Of a stretch of DNA of 64,000 nt, positions 11,471 through 23,629 are shown in pieces (the first letter of the stretch is position 1; each line of letters opens with the position of its first letter). The position numbers and the translations under genes are program-made. Under the pieces are notes generated by a model that searched no databases, was not told the DNA's origin, and saw nothing but the letters and a program-made list of their open reading frames with translations. Location: positions 18,216,501 to 18,280,500 of the forward strand of contig NC_068971.1 of assembly GCF_016808095.1 (NCBI RefSeq). Direction: 5' to 3'. This stretch comes from Vigna angularis (taxonomy: Eukaryota; Streptophyta; Magnoliopsida; Fabales; Fabaceae).

Positions 11471-12512
11471 TGTTAGCAAAATGATGAAGATGAAGTTTTG
11501 ATGATGTCCAAATCAAGTCAAGAACAACCAAGACTCATGAAGAATGATTTTTGAAGACTTGTAACTTTTGTAATAACTATATGAACATAGGCAATTAGTG
11601 GTTTTATGTATGCATTCAAAAGTGATGTAAAAATAAACCAAGAAGCAAAAACTGTGCAGTGCTAATCGATTAACAGGGGTAAATAATCGATTATTCCAGA
11701 GAGCAATGGAAAAGCTCAGCACTGCATGCTAATCGATTAACAAGGGCTGTTAATCGATTAGCGCTAATCGATTAGCATGGGCTGTTAATCGATTAGCAAG
11801 GTGACCGTTTGAAAAACTAGCCGTTTTCGAGCCGTTCGACTATCCGTTATTTTGTCTTTTAGTGACTAATCGATTAGCAACTTAAGATAATCGATTAACA
11901 CAGTAAGAAAGGCTGAACACGAAAATGGAAGAGCTTTTGGATGAGTCTATAAATAGACTCTCATTTCCTCTCAACAACTACATCTCTTCCCTTGTGCTCA
12001 AATACTCAGAAACTCTTGAGAATTGTGTGCTCTTGCTCAGCTAAGGAAACTCTATCTGTAGAGTTGGTGAAATACTGCTACGGTGATAGAGGAATAGCTG
12101 GTTCATCCTTGGTCTGTCTAAGGAAGTGTTCGGAAGAGGAAGTCATCCTTCGTGAAGTATTCGGAGGAAGTGTTTCATCCTTTGTGAAGATTCAAAGGAG
12201 GTGTTGCTTCATCTCTTGTGGCATCAAGAGAGGTGTTTTCTAAACTTTTACAAATTGTATCTGTGTGATTGTAGTTTGTAATTGTTTTGTGATTAGTGAA
12301 GTGTTTATCTTGTTTGAGATAAGCGACTGGACGTAGGATTGGTAAGATCCGAACCAGGATAAAATCATCTGTGCAAATTTCTCTCAACCTTACTCTTGCT
12401 TTATTTGTCTTTATTAATTGTTAAGTAAGTTTAATTGAGTAGAAATTAAAAGGCACACGTTAGTATTAAAAACCCTCTTGGTTTGTTATTCCACGCTAAC
12501 CATTCCGCTGCA
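11471..12512 (+). repeat. 5' LTR of a Ty1/Copia element
   Basis: The LTR starts TGTTAGC and ends CTGCA, directly before a Copia-type primer-binding site (TTGGTATCAGAGC, 12517-12529, complementary to the 3' end of initiator tRNA-Met). It is about 1042 bp. A TATA-like TATAAATAGA lies near 11949. The upstream part carries an array of TAATCGATTA palindromes (about 11660-11900). No 3' LTR is in the window. Confidence 0.75.
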
Positions 12513-12549
12513 GCCGTTGGTATCAGAGCTTGCTTTGATAGTCATTCAA

Positions 12550-12681
12550 ATGGCAGGATCACATCAAACCTTTGCAGAGGGTGCTTCTATCAATAGACCA
12601 CTATTCACAGGTGAGAACTATGCATTCTGGAAGGTAAGAATGCAAATTTTTATGGAATCTATTGATATAGATAATATTTAA
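12550..12681 (+). pseudogene. Truncated Ty1/Copia Gag start
   Basis: The Met at 12550 opens a frame with MAGSHQTFAEGASINRPLF followed by FTGENYAFWKVRMQIFMESI, the conserved N-terminus of plant Copia Gag (UBN2-like). It lies 20 bp after the primer-binding site, as expected. Similarity stops near 12678 and AT-rich sequence follows, so the rest of the element was deleted. Confidence 0.85.
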
Positions 12682-13262
12682 CACAAATCAACTATATATT
12701 CTTGTGAATAATATATTATTAGAACAAAAACATTCTTAATATTTGTATAATGATTTAGGTTAAAGTTATAATTGATGTAATTATTATTAACAACATCATT
12801 TTTACTTTTTAAATCAAATTATTAAAAATTATATTAAATAAAATATAACTAATTTAAAGAAGAAAAAAAAAGAAAATGATAAAATTTAAAGATAGTAAAA
12901 TTTTTAAACTTTTATTTTATTTTTTGGTAATATTTTTATCCAATTTTGTTAAAGTATAATAAAACAAGTTTTTTATGTTCTATAGTAAAAAATAGCTTTT
13001 TATTTAATCTGAAAAATACGTATATTAAAAAGAGATAAACTGCAAAAGTAAAAAATATGTCTAATTTAATTTAAGAAAACTTTCAATAAAATATTAAATA
13101 AATAATATAAATTTATTTTATCCTAAAAATATGTGTAAATAAAATATATAATATTTATAGTTTCAAAATAGTCTTTATTATGATTTACTAATAAACTCTC
13201 ACAGTCTCTCTTTCTTAAATCCCCATTTCTTCCCTTCTCTCCAAAAATCCTAATTTTTCTCC
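12682..13262. other. AT-rich spacer
   Basis: No gene or element was recognised. The sequence is dominated by A/T runs up to the hAT-type element. Confidence 0.5.
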
Positions 13263-13270
13263 CTCTCACC

Positions 13271-13743
13271 TAGGGATGGCAACGGGTCGGGTCGGGCACG
13301 GGTATTGTCTACCCGCAACCCGACCTACCGAATAAAATTGTACCCGCTACCCGTCGGATATCCGTGGATACCCACAAAAAATAAAAAAAAAGATTTAATA
13401 TATTTTTTAAAAAAATTAAATAAAATTACAAAAAAAATATATAATATAATATTAATTAAATTAAAATTTAATTTTAATTAAATTTAATCTAATGAAATAT
13501 AATTTTATTTTATTTTTAATTAAATTTAATTAAAAAATATATAAATTATTTTTTTTAATTTTTTGCGGGTAACGGGTACCCGCGGGTCGGATAGTATACT
13601 ACCCATACCCGACCCGTTTAGAAGCGGGTATTAAAATACCCGCTACCCGTTACCTGCGGGTAGTAAATATCCGCGGATAGTTACTACCCGTCGCAGATTT
13701 TACCCGCGGATACCCGTGCCCACGGGTAAAATTGCCATCCCTA
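13271..13743. mobile_element. Non-autonomous hAT-type element (MITE)
   Basis: A 473-bp element has inverted ends TAGGGATGGCAA and TTGCCATCCCTA. It is flanked by a perfect 8-bp duplication CTCTCACC (13263-13270 and 13744-13751). Both subterminal regions are dense in ACCCGC/GCGGGT words that pair across the element, while the middle is almost pure A/T. No coding capacity is present. The 8-bp duplication and TA-G ends fit the hAT superfamily. Confidence 0.92.
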
Positions 13744-13751
13744 CTCTCACC

Positions 13752-14664
13752 ATTCAATACCATCTAAATTTCTATTTTTCTCCATCACAATACCCAGTCT
13801 CTCCATCTACAACTTTCAAACTTTTCTTCATATTGTCTCCTCCCACCCAATCTCTATAAACGACTAATAGTGAAATAAAAGGGGGCAGAAGAAAAGGAGT
13901 GAAAGGGGAGAATAACGTGATACTAAGAGTGGGGATCTTGTGAAAGCTTCAACTGCTTCATTTGTTTCGTTGCTGGGGAGAACCACAGTGAAAGGTATTT
14001 TTTTTCTCGATGGTTTCTGTGATGGAGTGTAGGATGCTAAGTATATGTTAAATCTGTAATGATTTTCATTGCTATTTTCTATATAAGAAGTATAAAAATC
14101 GGTTTATGATATATTTGGTTGTATGTGGGTAAGCATGTTAGTCTTTTGTATGAAGTAAAGTATCTCATGATTTTTTTTCACACCTCATTTCTCTCACTCC
14201 CACAATCTCAAATCCACAATAGCCTTTCTGTCTCTCCTCATTTGTCACAAAAGTTGTATTATTTTTTTTCAACGTTAAACTGTATACGAAAAAATATAAA
14301 TTAATTGTTGTTAATAACTAAATACTTCAACAAGATTTGGAGTTTGGTTCTTTTGTCGACAACACAAATTCTTTGGATAGGATTAGTGATATTTGTATTC
14401 TTTAATTGTGACAAATTTTAGTTTCACAAGTGAAAATCACATATTGCATAGGTGATTATTTGCAAAATTGGTTTTGAAATTGACTTTGGAAAATTGCTTT
14501 TGAATAGACTGATGTTGATGCAAAGTTACAGTGTTTTGGTGATTTAATTTTAAAAGCAAGTTGCTAGTAGAATAAAAATTTAGTACAACATTCAATTCAT
14601 AAACTACCATAGATGTTTCAATTTAATTCAATTCTGAACTTTGATCTGTTTTCCAGTGTGAGGC
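13752..14664. other. Possible host leader or exon and intron sequence
   Basis: 13760-13995 is pyrimidine-rich then purine-rich, like a plant 5' leader, and ends GTGAAAG before GTATTT, a plausible splice donor. The rest is AT-rich. No ORF is convincing. It is the left target flank of the 34-kb nest, so it was once next to the sequence at 48668. Confidence 0.3.
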
Positions 14665-14996
14665 TGTTAGGTTCCTTTGTTCAGGAGACCAAACAGAAGA
14701 CACTCTTCTCACAATAATACTCGAAATAGTAAAAGATGAAAGTATATGAATGTATATTATTGAATCTGTAATATGTATCCAAAAGAAAAATACAAGTAAA
14801 TGTTCCCCAAGAAAGTCCCTTCCTCCACTGGCCAAAAGGTCTGGTCTAAACCAAAACAAAATATTTGATATCCCCTCTCTCCCCCGTTCCGTTTATTATT
14901 TATACTATCTCTCTCTTGTAACAAACTAATCTCCTTTCCTGCATCTAGTTTTCTCCCCTCTTATTCCTCCTTACGTAAACCTTTAATACTCTAACA
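14665..14996 (-). repeat. G2 3' LTR
   Basis: This 332-bp LTR has TGTTAG and CTAACA ends. In element sense it is preceded by the polypurine tract at 14997-15010. It is partnered with the LTR at 48336-48667. Confidence 0.88.
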
Positions 14997-15031
14997 TTAC
15001 CCTCCTCCCCAACATCAACCTTGTTGATAGG

Positions 15032-17512
15032 TGATAAGCTGTCGTTGAAGCTATCAAATTAATACTACTTTTCAAGGCAACTTCAGTATTGCCAAGTAGT
15101 ATCTAAGAAAGTAGATAGGGCTAAAGTAACCCTGGGTCGTCTCCCAACGAACACAGAATTGCTTTTGAACATCTGACTCTTATAAATGCTATGCAATGTT
15201 TATAAATAAAAATGATGTTTGGAGAAGGTTTAAAGAACAAATAAGAAACGATTATAATAAAATAGGCTATTTCCACTGCTTTTCCAAGATAGATTCATCA
15301 TCGATTATTCACGAATAATTGTTCAATTGATTATTGTTTAAGTTTCAAATTAATTAAAGTACATTCTCAATTAATTTGAGGGTGATCATGCATTTAACCA
15401 AAGTAAATTCTCAATCAAATGCAAAACCTTTCTAGATTATTCACAATAAATTCAATCAAAGTACATTCTCAATCAAATTATATTGTGTTTAATCATGTCT
15501 ATTCTTAAATCTCCTAACCAAGTTAAAAGTTAATCAATCAAAGTAAATTCTCAATTGATTATAGTTGAAATTATTACTACAAACCAAAGTACATTCTCAA
15601 TTGATAGTAAAAACCATTTAATCATATGAAAGTTCCTACATTAAATCAAAGTAGATTCTCAATTAAGCCTAGAAACCCTAGAACTCATATAATCAATATG
15701 CATGTAGATTCAAACACATTATGATGCAAAAATCTTTACTTTTAACAAGATATAGAGATGAAAGACATAGAGAGAGAACAACTTAAATCAATAATCAAAA
15801 TAAACAATTGCATTAACTGAACGTAACCTCAGAATCCATAATGGAATTACAACAGAATAGCCCTAGATGCTTAGCTCTCCATGAATGGAGTTGAATACAA
15901 GATAAAAGAAAAGAGAGAAGTGGTGAATGAATGAATCCCAATGAAGTCCTCTGGGTCTCTTTATATAGGCTTGATTGAGCTTGGACTCTGAATATTCAGT
16001 TGATAGAATCTTTTATCTTATATCTTCCAAATAACTAAAAGATTTAAATAATTATAACATTATTTGGAAGATATTTTCTGTTGATATTCCCAAATTAAAT
16101 TAATTCAACAACTGAATTTTATTTTTTATCTTTTCTGACTTTCCAAAATTGCACAAATACCCTGAAATTTCCTCTATCTGCATTTTAGCCCCAATTGAAT
16201 TCTTCAAAATTGCACCAGAAGCCCCTGTTGACCAGCTTTGACTAGAGGAGGACGCACCAATGAGGTGCTGCCACGTGTGAGAACTCTCCCCTCCCAATTA
16301 GGGTTTCAGAACATTGGGGAAGGGAAATTCCCGCGCCGTTGTTGGAGAAGAATGGTGTTTCTCTTCTCCTTTTCGAATTTGTTCGAGCTTGCCCTGTGCG
16401 TCTGGTTTTCTAAGTTTTGCTCTCTACAGGTGCGAGATGGTGATGTCGCGGCGGCAAGGATGCCCATGGTACTGCGGTGTGGTTGATTGTTGCAGGTCCG
16501 ATGGCGAAGAAGCTTGAATCACGAATAGGAAGGCGCGATTTTGGGGTTTTTGTGGATGTTTTTTTGCATTTCAGGTTTGATGGCGGTCTCGCGATTCTGG
16601 TAGAGCGACGAAGATGGCAGTGTGCGTTGACGGTTGTGCTGTGCGAGGAAGATGGAGGCAGCTTCACGGTGGCGGCCTGACTGGTATTCGCGGCGGCTAG
16701 CTGGAACTTGCGAGAAAGAAGATGAAGATGGCGCGACAAAAGTATGGTGGTGCGCGACGTTGCGACGCGACTGAGGTTGAAGAAATCGCAACTTCGAAGG
16801 AGACGAACGGTGCTCCAGCGATGGTGGTCGTGGTGGATGTCCGGCGAGAAAGGAGAAGTTGGCCGACGGTGAGGATGGTACGGCGAAAGCGGAACGACGA
16901 CTTATGGCATTGGTGGCATTGGCGGCTAGGGCAGTGACGATGGCTAAGGTTAGGTTAGGATGATGAAATTAGGGTTTCTGTTTGGATGAAAGATGATGAT
17001 GTGTCAAAACCTGATAGGTCAATTTAGTGTGTAGAGGATTAATGACGTGACAGATTCTAGATGGCAGATATCTTAGTGATGGACTGCCACGTGGCAGAAT
17101 CTGATTTAGGAGGGGTAGGAATAGGAAACTTAGACATGTGTAGTAGAAAAGACTTAGTGTTTGGGCTTCGTATTGGGCCTGTTTTAGAAATAGGAGTGTA
17201 TGTAGGGATTTTAGGGGGTGTAAGGATAAAGTCTGCCATTTTGCCCCAATTGTATATTATTTTGCAAATAAAATTTGATTTTGGGCCTTGAATTGCCATT
17301 TGGACCAATATAACTTATATTCTCAGCTGCACAAATAAATATTAGAACATCCAAGAATAATTTATGCGCTGAAACTCACTTTTTACGTCTCTTTAATTCC
17401 CAAACCCAACAATTCCAATCATCACAAATTCACTTAAAATCAACCATTTAAGCACAATTATCTCATCAAAAATTTGAATTTCATTTATGCGGGTCTAAAT
17501 ATGCACTCATCA
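15032..17512 (-). repeat. Athila-type solo LTR inserted in the G1 5' LTR
   Basis: This 2481-bp sequence has TGATAAG and CTCATCA ends and a perfect 5-bp duplication ATAGG (15027-15031 and 17513-17517). In minus sense it starts TGATGAGTGCATATTTAGAC, typical of Athila LTRs. Near its end in that sense it has the GAGACGACCCAGGG block, comparable to the LTR of element B in this window. The GC-rich stretch 16240-16940 gives several overlapping ORFs on both strands, but it lies wholly within the LTR and shows no domain, so I treat it as LTR sequence. Confidence 0.88.
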
Positions 17513-17517
17513 ATAGG

Positions 17518-17836
17518 CCTGAAAGGAATAGGCAGAGATGGATAGTGTATGAGAGAAGAAAGAAGTCTAACTAACTGGCTGTTATATCTTAACGGCTTAT
17601 AGCAGTTAAGAAGAGGCGAGAGAGTTAGTTATAAATAGAGGTTGAGTCGGTGGGGAGGGGGACTTTTGGTGATTAGTTTGTAAAACAGGTATTGACCTAT
17701 GGAGAGGGTTAAGCCTCTATTCTTCTTGCTGTATAAACATTATTTTGGTCAATAATACCCAGTTTCTTTCATACTTTGTGTTGTGTAGAGTCAAGAAGAA
17801 AGTTCTTGATTAGGTTCCTTGTTTAGGAACCTATCA
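17518..17836 (+). repeat. G1 5' LTR, main part
   Basis: This is the remainder of the 326-bp LTR after insertion of the solo LTR; its first seven bases are at 15025-15031. It contains TATAAATAGAGG at about 17630 and a polyadenylation-like AATAATACCC near 17751. It ends AGGAACCTATCA directly before the primer-binding site. Confidence 0.88.
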
Positions 17837-17886
17837 ATTGGTCCGACCTGCCAGATCTTCAATCGGAGGGGTGACGTACGCACGAG

Positions 17887-19374
17887 ATGGAGGGCAATGT
17901 GTTGTCATTAGAAGGTCAAATGGAGGCGGTAGAGATTACGCTGGCTGAGACGAAGGCAGATACGGTCTTTCGGCGACATGAGACTGGAGCATTGAGGCAG
18001 AACTATTAAGCAATGCGCCATGACGTCTGAGTGATTCTGAAATTGTTGGGAGATCACAAGCAAGACCCATATGGGCTGCACCGGGAGGGTAGTGAATCCT
18101 CTATAAATGATAACGACGGCGGACCCGAAAGGGAAAGAGGAAGACGGGAAGTAAGGTGTCAGGACGACTTGACGAATTGGTGAAAACGAGTGGAGCTACC
18201 GGTGTTCGAAGGAGGCGAACCCTGGAACTAGATTAGTAGGGCAGAAAAATTTTTTGAGGTGCAAAAGGTAGATGATGAGGAGAAATTGCAACTGGTTTTC
18301 ATTAGCATGGAGGGATATGCAGGAAATTGGTTTAGGTTTTAAAGGGAGAAAACCAAGAATTATTCTTGGGAAGGATTGAAGAGAGCCCTGGGAATTAGAT
18401 TCGAAGGAGGGACGAGGGGAACCGTTTACGAGAATTGTCGACCATCAAGCAGGTCGGAATGGTGGAGGATTATGTCAGGGAGTTCGAGACACTGGTGGGA
18501 CAAACATCCAAGATTCCAGAGGAGCAAATTCTGGGGTACTTCATGGCGGGACTCCAAGAGGAGGTGGGCGACCATGTCAGGCTGCACGACCCACCAGACG
18601 TGATGACGGCTATGCGGGTAGTGCGAGATGTGGAGAGATTTACAGTCTCGAGAACGGGAGGAGGATCGGCATCCAAGAGTCAAGGTGCGTGGGGACGATC
18701 AACGGGACTGTTACGCAGGTAGAAACTCATCGAGACACGTCAAATAAAGGGGGAATCGCGGAAAGTGTAGGGTCCGTGAGGAGAGAAGCGACCCAAAGGG
18801 GCGACAAGGCTAGGACGATCGGGCGACGGGAGGGAAAGGAACACTCACAACCCACCGTATTCGGAGTATGTGAAAAGGAGGGAGGAAGGGAGATGTTTCC
18901 GATGCGGCGGCCCTTTCAGCCCCGACCATCGTTGCCCGGAATGGGATTGCGGATGTTGATCATGGCAGAAGAGGAGGAGGAAGTTGGAGGAGAAGAGGAA
19001 CCAGAACTTAACCTCGTCGAAAGTGAGTTGTCAGCGCTATCGGCGGGGAGGCTATCTTCTCCCAAGACGATGAAATTACGGGGCCGGATAGGCCAGCGAG
19101 AGGTGCTGGTTCTTATCGATAGTGGCACTAGCCACAACTTCATCAGTAGAAGGGTGGCAGAGGAATTGGAGTGGACGGTAGTGGACACCCAACCTTATCT
19201 GGTGAGCTTAGGTGACGGACAAGGGAAGACGATCAGTGGGTGTTGTGAGAAGGTGGCATTAAAGATGGGGAACGCCGAAATTGTTGAACGATTCTACTTG
19301 TTCGAGCTAAAAGGAGTGGAGTTGATTCTAGGTGTGGAATGGTTGGGAAAACTGGGAAAGGTGACCGTTGTCTA
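17887..19374 (+). pseudogene. G1 Gag-protease, frameshifted
   Basis: The Met at 17887 (MEGNVLSLEGQMEAVE) begins a chromovirus Gag. Fragments follow in changing frames, with stops near 18007, 18181 and 18341. The Gag core includes EEQILGYFMAGLQEEV and ends in VRDVERFTVS. The protease in the last frame (18689-19374) has the active site LIDSGTSHNFIS, in which Asp-Ser/Thr-Gly is usual, and the downstream ILGVEWLGKLG motif. The coding sequence then continues briefly and is cut at 19458 by the Athila-C LTR. No RT, RNase H or integrase core follows in G1. Confidence 0.8.
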
Positions 19375-19458
19375 GGCTACAATAAGCATGGTGTACCGAC
19401 AAGGGGAGAAGGAGGTAACAATAAAAGGTGACCCCACGTTAGAAAGAAAATTGGTGGG

Positions 19459-20847
19459 TGATAACAGTTGAAAAACTGCTATTTTTATACTTAAAATTGA
19501 CTTCAATTACAACCATTATGCTTTAGAAATTAGCTTGAACTCATGATTTTGTTGAATTCTTGGATATAATGGAGTTGGACATGTTTTATGCTTGATTCTC
19601 TTATTTTTGTAGGTTTTTAGATCAAATTGATGAAAGAAGTGAAAAGGGAAAGAGAAGGAATCAGAAAAGGCACAAGCAATGCATGAAAGAGACATGCCGC
19701 AAGGACCGCTCAGGGGCATTTTCCCCCTCAGCGGTGCCACCGCTGAGGGGCGTTTTTCCCCTAAGCGCCACTTTCCAGATTACGTCAGAACCGCTGAGGG
19801 GCAACTTTGCAGTTGAGGGGAAGAATCGCTGTGCACTATTACCGCTGAGGGGCGTTTCCCCCTCAGCGGTACTATCTTGGGCTTGGGCTTGATTTTTGTA
19901 TCTTTTTAGAATGTTATATAAGCTCTAGGACGTTTTAGGGTTTGTATCTTTGGCAATCACGAAGCTCTATCACTTTCTGTTCACCCCTTGGAGGAGGATT
20001 TTGGATGTTGAGGCTCCTTTTTCAGCTTTCTTGGGTTTTATCTTTCATTCTTCCATTGTATTTCATCTAGTTTCACCATGAATATGGTGAACTAAGCTTT
20101 TATTGTTGTTGGGGAATCAATGTAAATCTTTAGAAACTCTCTTGTATGGAATTGTGTTCTTCAAGATCGTATATATGATACATGCTTTCTTTTCATTAAT
20201 TGTTAGGGTTTTTCCTCTTTGCTCATAGCATGCATAGTTTAACTCATTCGATGTCATGATTATTGATTTTGTCGATACGGAGACGTATGGGGAAGTCTAG
20301 ATCTGGGGAATCTCTCCCAAAAGTATATTACCAACCTAGAGATAGGAGTATGATAGTTGGTTGCCTTTAAGCTTCTGTTCACTATAATGCATGATTGATT
20401 GCTAGGGAGACAAGAGATTGTAAACTAGTAATGATGATTAGGCCTTCTTCTCCGAGAGATCGGGTTTAAGGTAAATTAGAAAGTGGCATTAACATTAATG
20501 AAAAGATTGATGAATTCCTAAATACAAGAGAGTGGAAAAGATTTACTTGATAAAGCCCAACATCATATTCATTCATTCAATTCAACTCACGTTTTTGTTT
20601 CTCTTTGCCATTGATCATTATCATATGCATTCATATTTAATTTTCTGTCTTTTGCATTCTAAACCTAAAATACTTTGTTTTTCAAGTCTTAATTAATTAA
20701 CTAATCACATAGCTTTCTAGGCCTTGAGTCTCTTGGGAAATGATACTTGGTCTTACCAAGATTATTACTTGCTTCGATTCGGTCACACTTGTCGAGGGTA
20801 AAACAAGTTTGTGGCGCCGTTTTTCGGTGTTCATAAATTTGTCAACA
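19459..20847 (+). repeat. Athila-C 5' LTR
   Basis: This LTR of about 1389 bp starts TGATAACAGTTGAAAAACTG and ends TTTGTCAACA, six bases before the primer-binding site. It is homologous to the solo LTRs at 24586-25890 (inverted), 46267-47573 and 52077-53381. It contains GC-rich palindromes at 19700-19875. A second primer-binding-like GTGGCGCCGTTTTTCGG lies at 20811-20827, inside the LTR. Confidence 0.88.
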
Positions 20848-20853
20848 AGTTTT

Positions 20854-20871
20854 TGGCGCCGTTGTCGGGGA
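20854..20871 (+). other. Primer-binding site, tRNA-Asp type
   Basis: TGGCGCCGTTGTCGGGGA is the sequence commonly found after the 5' LTR of Athila elements, complementary to the 3' end of tRNA-Asp. Confidence 0.85.
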
Positions 20872-21089
20872 CTCTGGTTTAACTAGTATATTTGTGTGAT
20901 TGTTAATTAATTTTGATTTGTTGTGAATATTTTATTTTTCTGTTTTTATTTTATTTTATTTTTCTGTTTTTATTTTATTTTATTTTCTGTTTTTATTTTT
21001 CGGTTATTATTTTTCTTTTTTATCTTTTCAATTATATCTTCTCTTTTCTATCTTTTTTGCTAACAAAATTTTTCTAGGGTTTTGTTTCC

Positions 21090-23620
21090 TTGTGTATGCA
21101 GGGTAACATTAGGACTAGAAGCAAAAAGATTTCTGAACCTCTTCTTGAAGGCCTGGACGAAAGTAGAAGGAGAAGGAGAATTCAAACTTTACGTGAATTA
21201 TTTCCTTCTCCTGAGACACTCTTACAGCCTTCACCACCAAGGTCTGACCATAATACTGACAACATGACAGAGGAGAATAATGGCAGACGTACTCTTGCAG
21301 ATTATACCACCTTTGCTTGCCCTCAACAGTTTAATAGCATAACAAGACCGAGGGTAAATGCAGCTAACATGGAGGTAAAACCGGCATTGATTCAGCTGGT
21401 TAAGAGTAATCAATTCAATGGGTTGTCACATGGAAGCCCATATGAGCACCTCACAACTTTCAACGAAATTTACAATACAGTGAAGATAAATGGGGTGCCT
21501 GACGAAGCAATCAAGCTTAGCTTGTTTCCTTTCTCATTGGGAGGCAATGCTAAGCTTTGGTTGAACTCTTTCCTAGAAGGGAGCTTTACAGAGTGGGAAG
21601 CTGTGGTAGCAAAGTTTCTAAACAAATACTTCCCACAATCCAAAGTCAATAAAGGGAAGCAGGAGATCTCTTCGTTCAGACAGGGCATGGAAGAGACATT
21701 GGTCCAAGCATGGGATAGATATAAAAGTTTATTGAGAAAGACTCCCATGCATGCATTTGATGAAGCAGCAATAGTTCTACTGTTCCTTGGAGGTCTTGGT
21801 TCACAAACCAAGTTGATGCTAGATGCTTCAGCAGGAGGCAACATTAAATGTAAAATCCAGAGGAAGCAACCGAACTGATAGAGAACATGGCTGCCAATGA
21901 TAATGAATTGCATAGTGAAAGAGGAGCCTCTGTTCAACCGAAAGGGGTTCTACAATTGCAGTCAAATGATGCTTTGCTTGCCCAGAATAAAATTATAACT
22001 CAACAGCTAGAAAATATAGCAAAGACACTTACTCATTTGCCAAAGGAGTTCAAAATAGTTGCTCAAGCTCAACAACAGATGTGTGAGCTATGTGGTGGTG
22101 ACCATATTAATGGTCAATGTGCTTTGCTAGTGGAGGCCTTAGAAGATGTAAATTTCATGAATAATCAATTTTCATACCGTCAAGGTAATTTCAACCAAGG
22201 TTGGAAATCTCACCCAAGCATGGGTCAAGGTCAGGGACAAACTGGGCAAGCAGGACAATTTAATAAGCCACAACAACAACCATCATTATGGCAACAAATG
22301 GCTACACTCACTGAAAAACAATCAAACATGGAAGAAACTCTTAATCAGTTTATGAAGGTAACCCTCTCCAACCTTGATAGCATGCAAGCATCTATTAGAA
22401 CTATGGGGATGCAGATTGGACAGTTAACTAAGAAGTTGGAGGAAAGGTCTGATCATAGCTTTGGGGCTAATACTGAAGTTAACCCGAGAGAGGAGTGCAA
22501 AGTTTTAGTGAATGTAGAAAAAGTTGAGTTAGAAAAGAAAGAAGATAAAGAAGAGAAAAGTAGTGGAAAAGAAAAGGAAGTGGAGAGAAAAGAGAGAGTG
22601 GTAATAGAAATTGATGATCTTACTTCTTCTCCAACCGAGAGAAAAGATATGGAGGTAATAGAAATTGATGATCTTCTTCCTTCTCCAACAGAGAAAAAGA
22701 GGCAACTTAAAGAGCTTTTCACTCATGAAAATGTTGACTCACTTGTACATGACACATGGCAACAATTCTCAGCTCAAGCTAAACACATGGAACAAATCTC
22801 CAAAAGAAAAAGATATGAAGAAGAGGAGAGAGATAAATACAAAGCTATTCAGAGGAAGCTACTCTCTGCAAAAGAGAAAGATCTTGGAAGCTTGTTCATT
22901 CCATGTGTTATTGAAAAGAGAAAGGTAGATAAAGCCTTACTTGATTTAGGGTCAAGTGTGAATTTAATGCCTTATTCTTTACTTGAACAAATGGGTAATC
23001 TGAAAGTCAAACCTATAAAGATGAATCGGTTAGTAGCGGATGGTTCTTTGAAGAATCTGTATGGTATAACAGAGGATGTTATGGTTTGTGTGGGAGAACT
23101 CAAATTCTTGGTTGACTTTGTTATCATGGAGATGAAGGATGAAAGGATTCCTATCATTCTTGGAATGCCGTTTATGAAAACGGCTAAGGCTATCATTGAT
23201 GTAGATGAAGGAATTGTGGTGTTCCAAGACCGTGGCAAAAATGCAGTTGTTGATGTTTTCAAAGAGGAACAGTGGACAGAAACTAGTTATAAAGCTACAT
23301 GTCAGGATGTACTCATGACTAGTTATACAAGTGCAGAGCCAAGCTTGAAAGGTAAAAATTATTTTTTGTTGCAGGATAAGGAAGAAGAACAAAAGAGCAA
23401 AGGAATGACGGTTCATGATGATTCAAGACAAACACAACCCAAACCTGGTAGACATGTGAGATTCAAAAACAGGTTATGGATTGTGAAGAACTATAAAGAA
23501 GACGGAGTGATAGAAATTGAGTCTCCAAAATCAAGAAGAATCAAGAAGGTGGACCGGAAGCAGTTGATGAGTTGGTGTGATGATAAAAAGATAAACATCA
23601 ACATTAAAGATGAAACATGA
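21090..23620 (+). pseudogene. Athila-C Gag-protease with one frameshift
   Basis: The first frame (21090-21878) carries the Athila Gag core, for example LKLSLFPFSLGGNAKLWLNS. It ends in a frameshift near 21852, where one base appears lost in an A-run before TCCAGAGGAAGC. The second frame (21887-23620, 577 codons) continues Gag. Its zinc knuckle is C66-X2-C69-X3-H73-X4-C78, followed by Gln-rich and Glu/Lys-rich segments. An aspartic protease follows, with ALLDLGSSVNLMP (Asp near residue 353) and PIILGMPFMKTAKAIIDV. The last 60 residues (RFKNRLWIVKNYKEDGVIEI) are basic and resemble an integrase tail more than a protease. This may mark the scar of a pol deletion, but that is an inference. Confidence 0.85.
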
Positions 23621-23629
23621 GCTTTACTG

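Noticed and set aside
16238..16937. GC-rich overlapping ORFs of 65-109 codons that look gene-like
   Set aside because: They lie within the Athila-type solo LTR bounded by the ATAGG duplication. Open frames on both strands follow from base composition and no motif is present.
22453..23416. Minus-strand ORFs within Athila-C gag-protease
   Set aside because: They are shadows of the plus-strand coding sequence.
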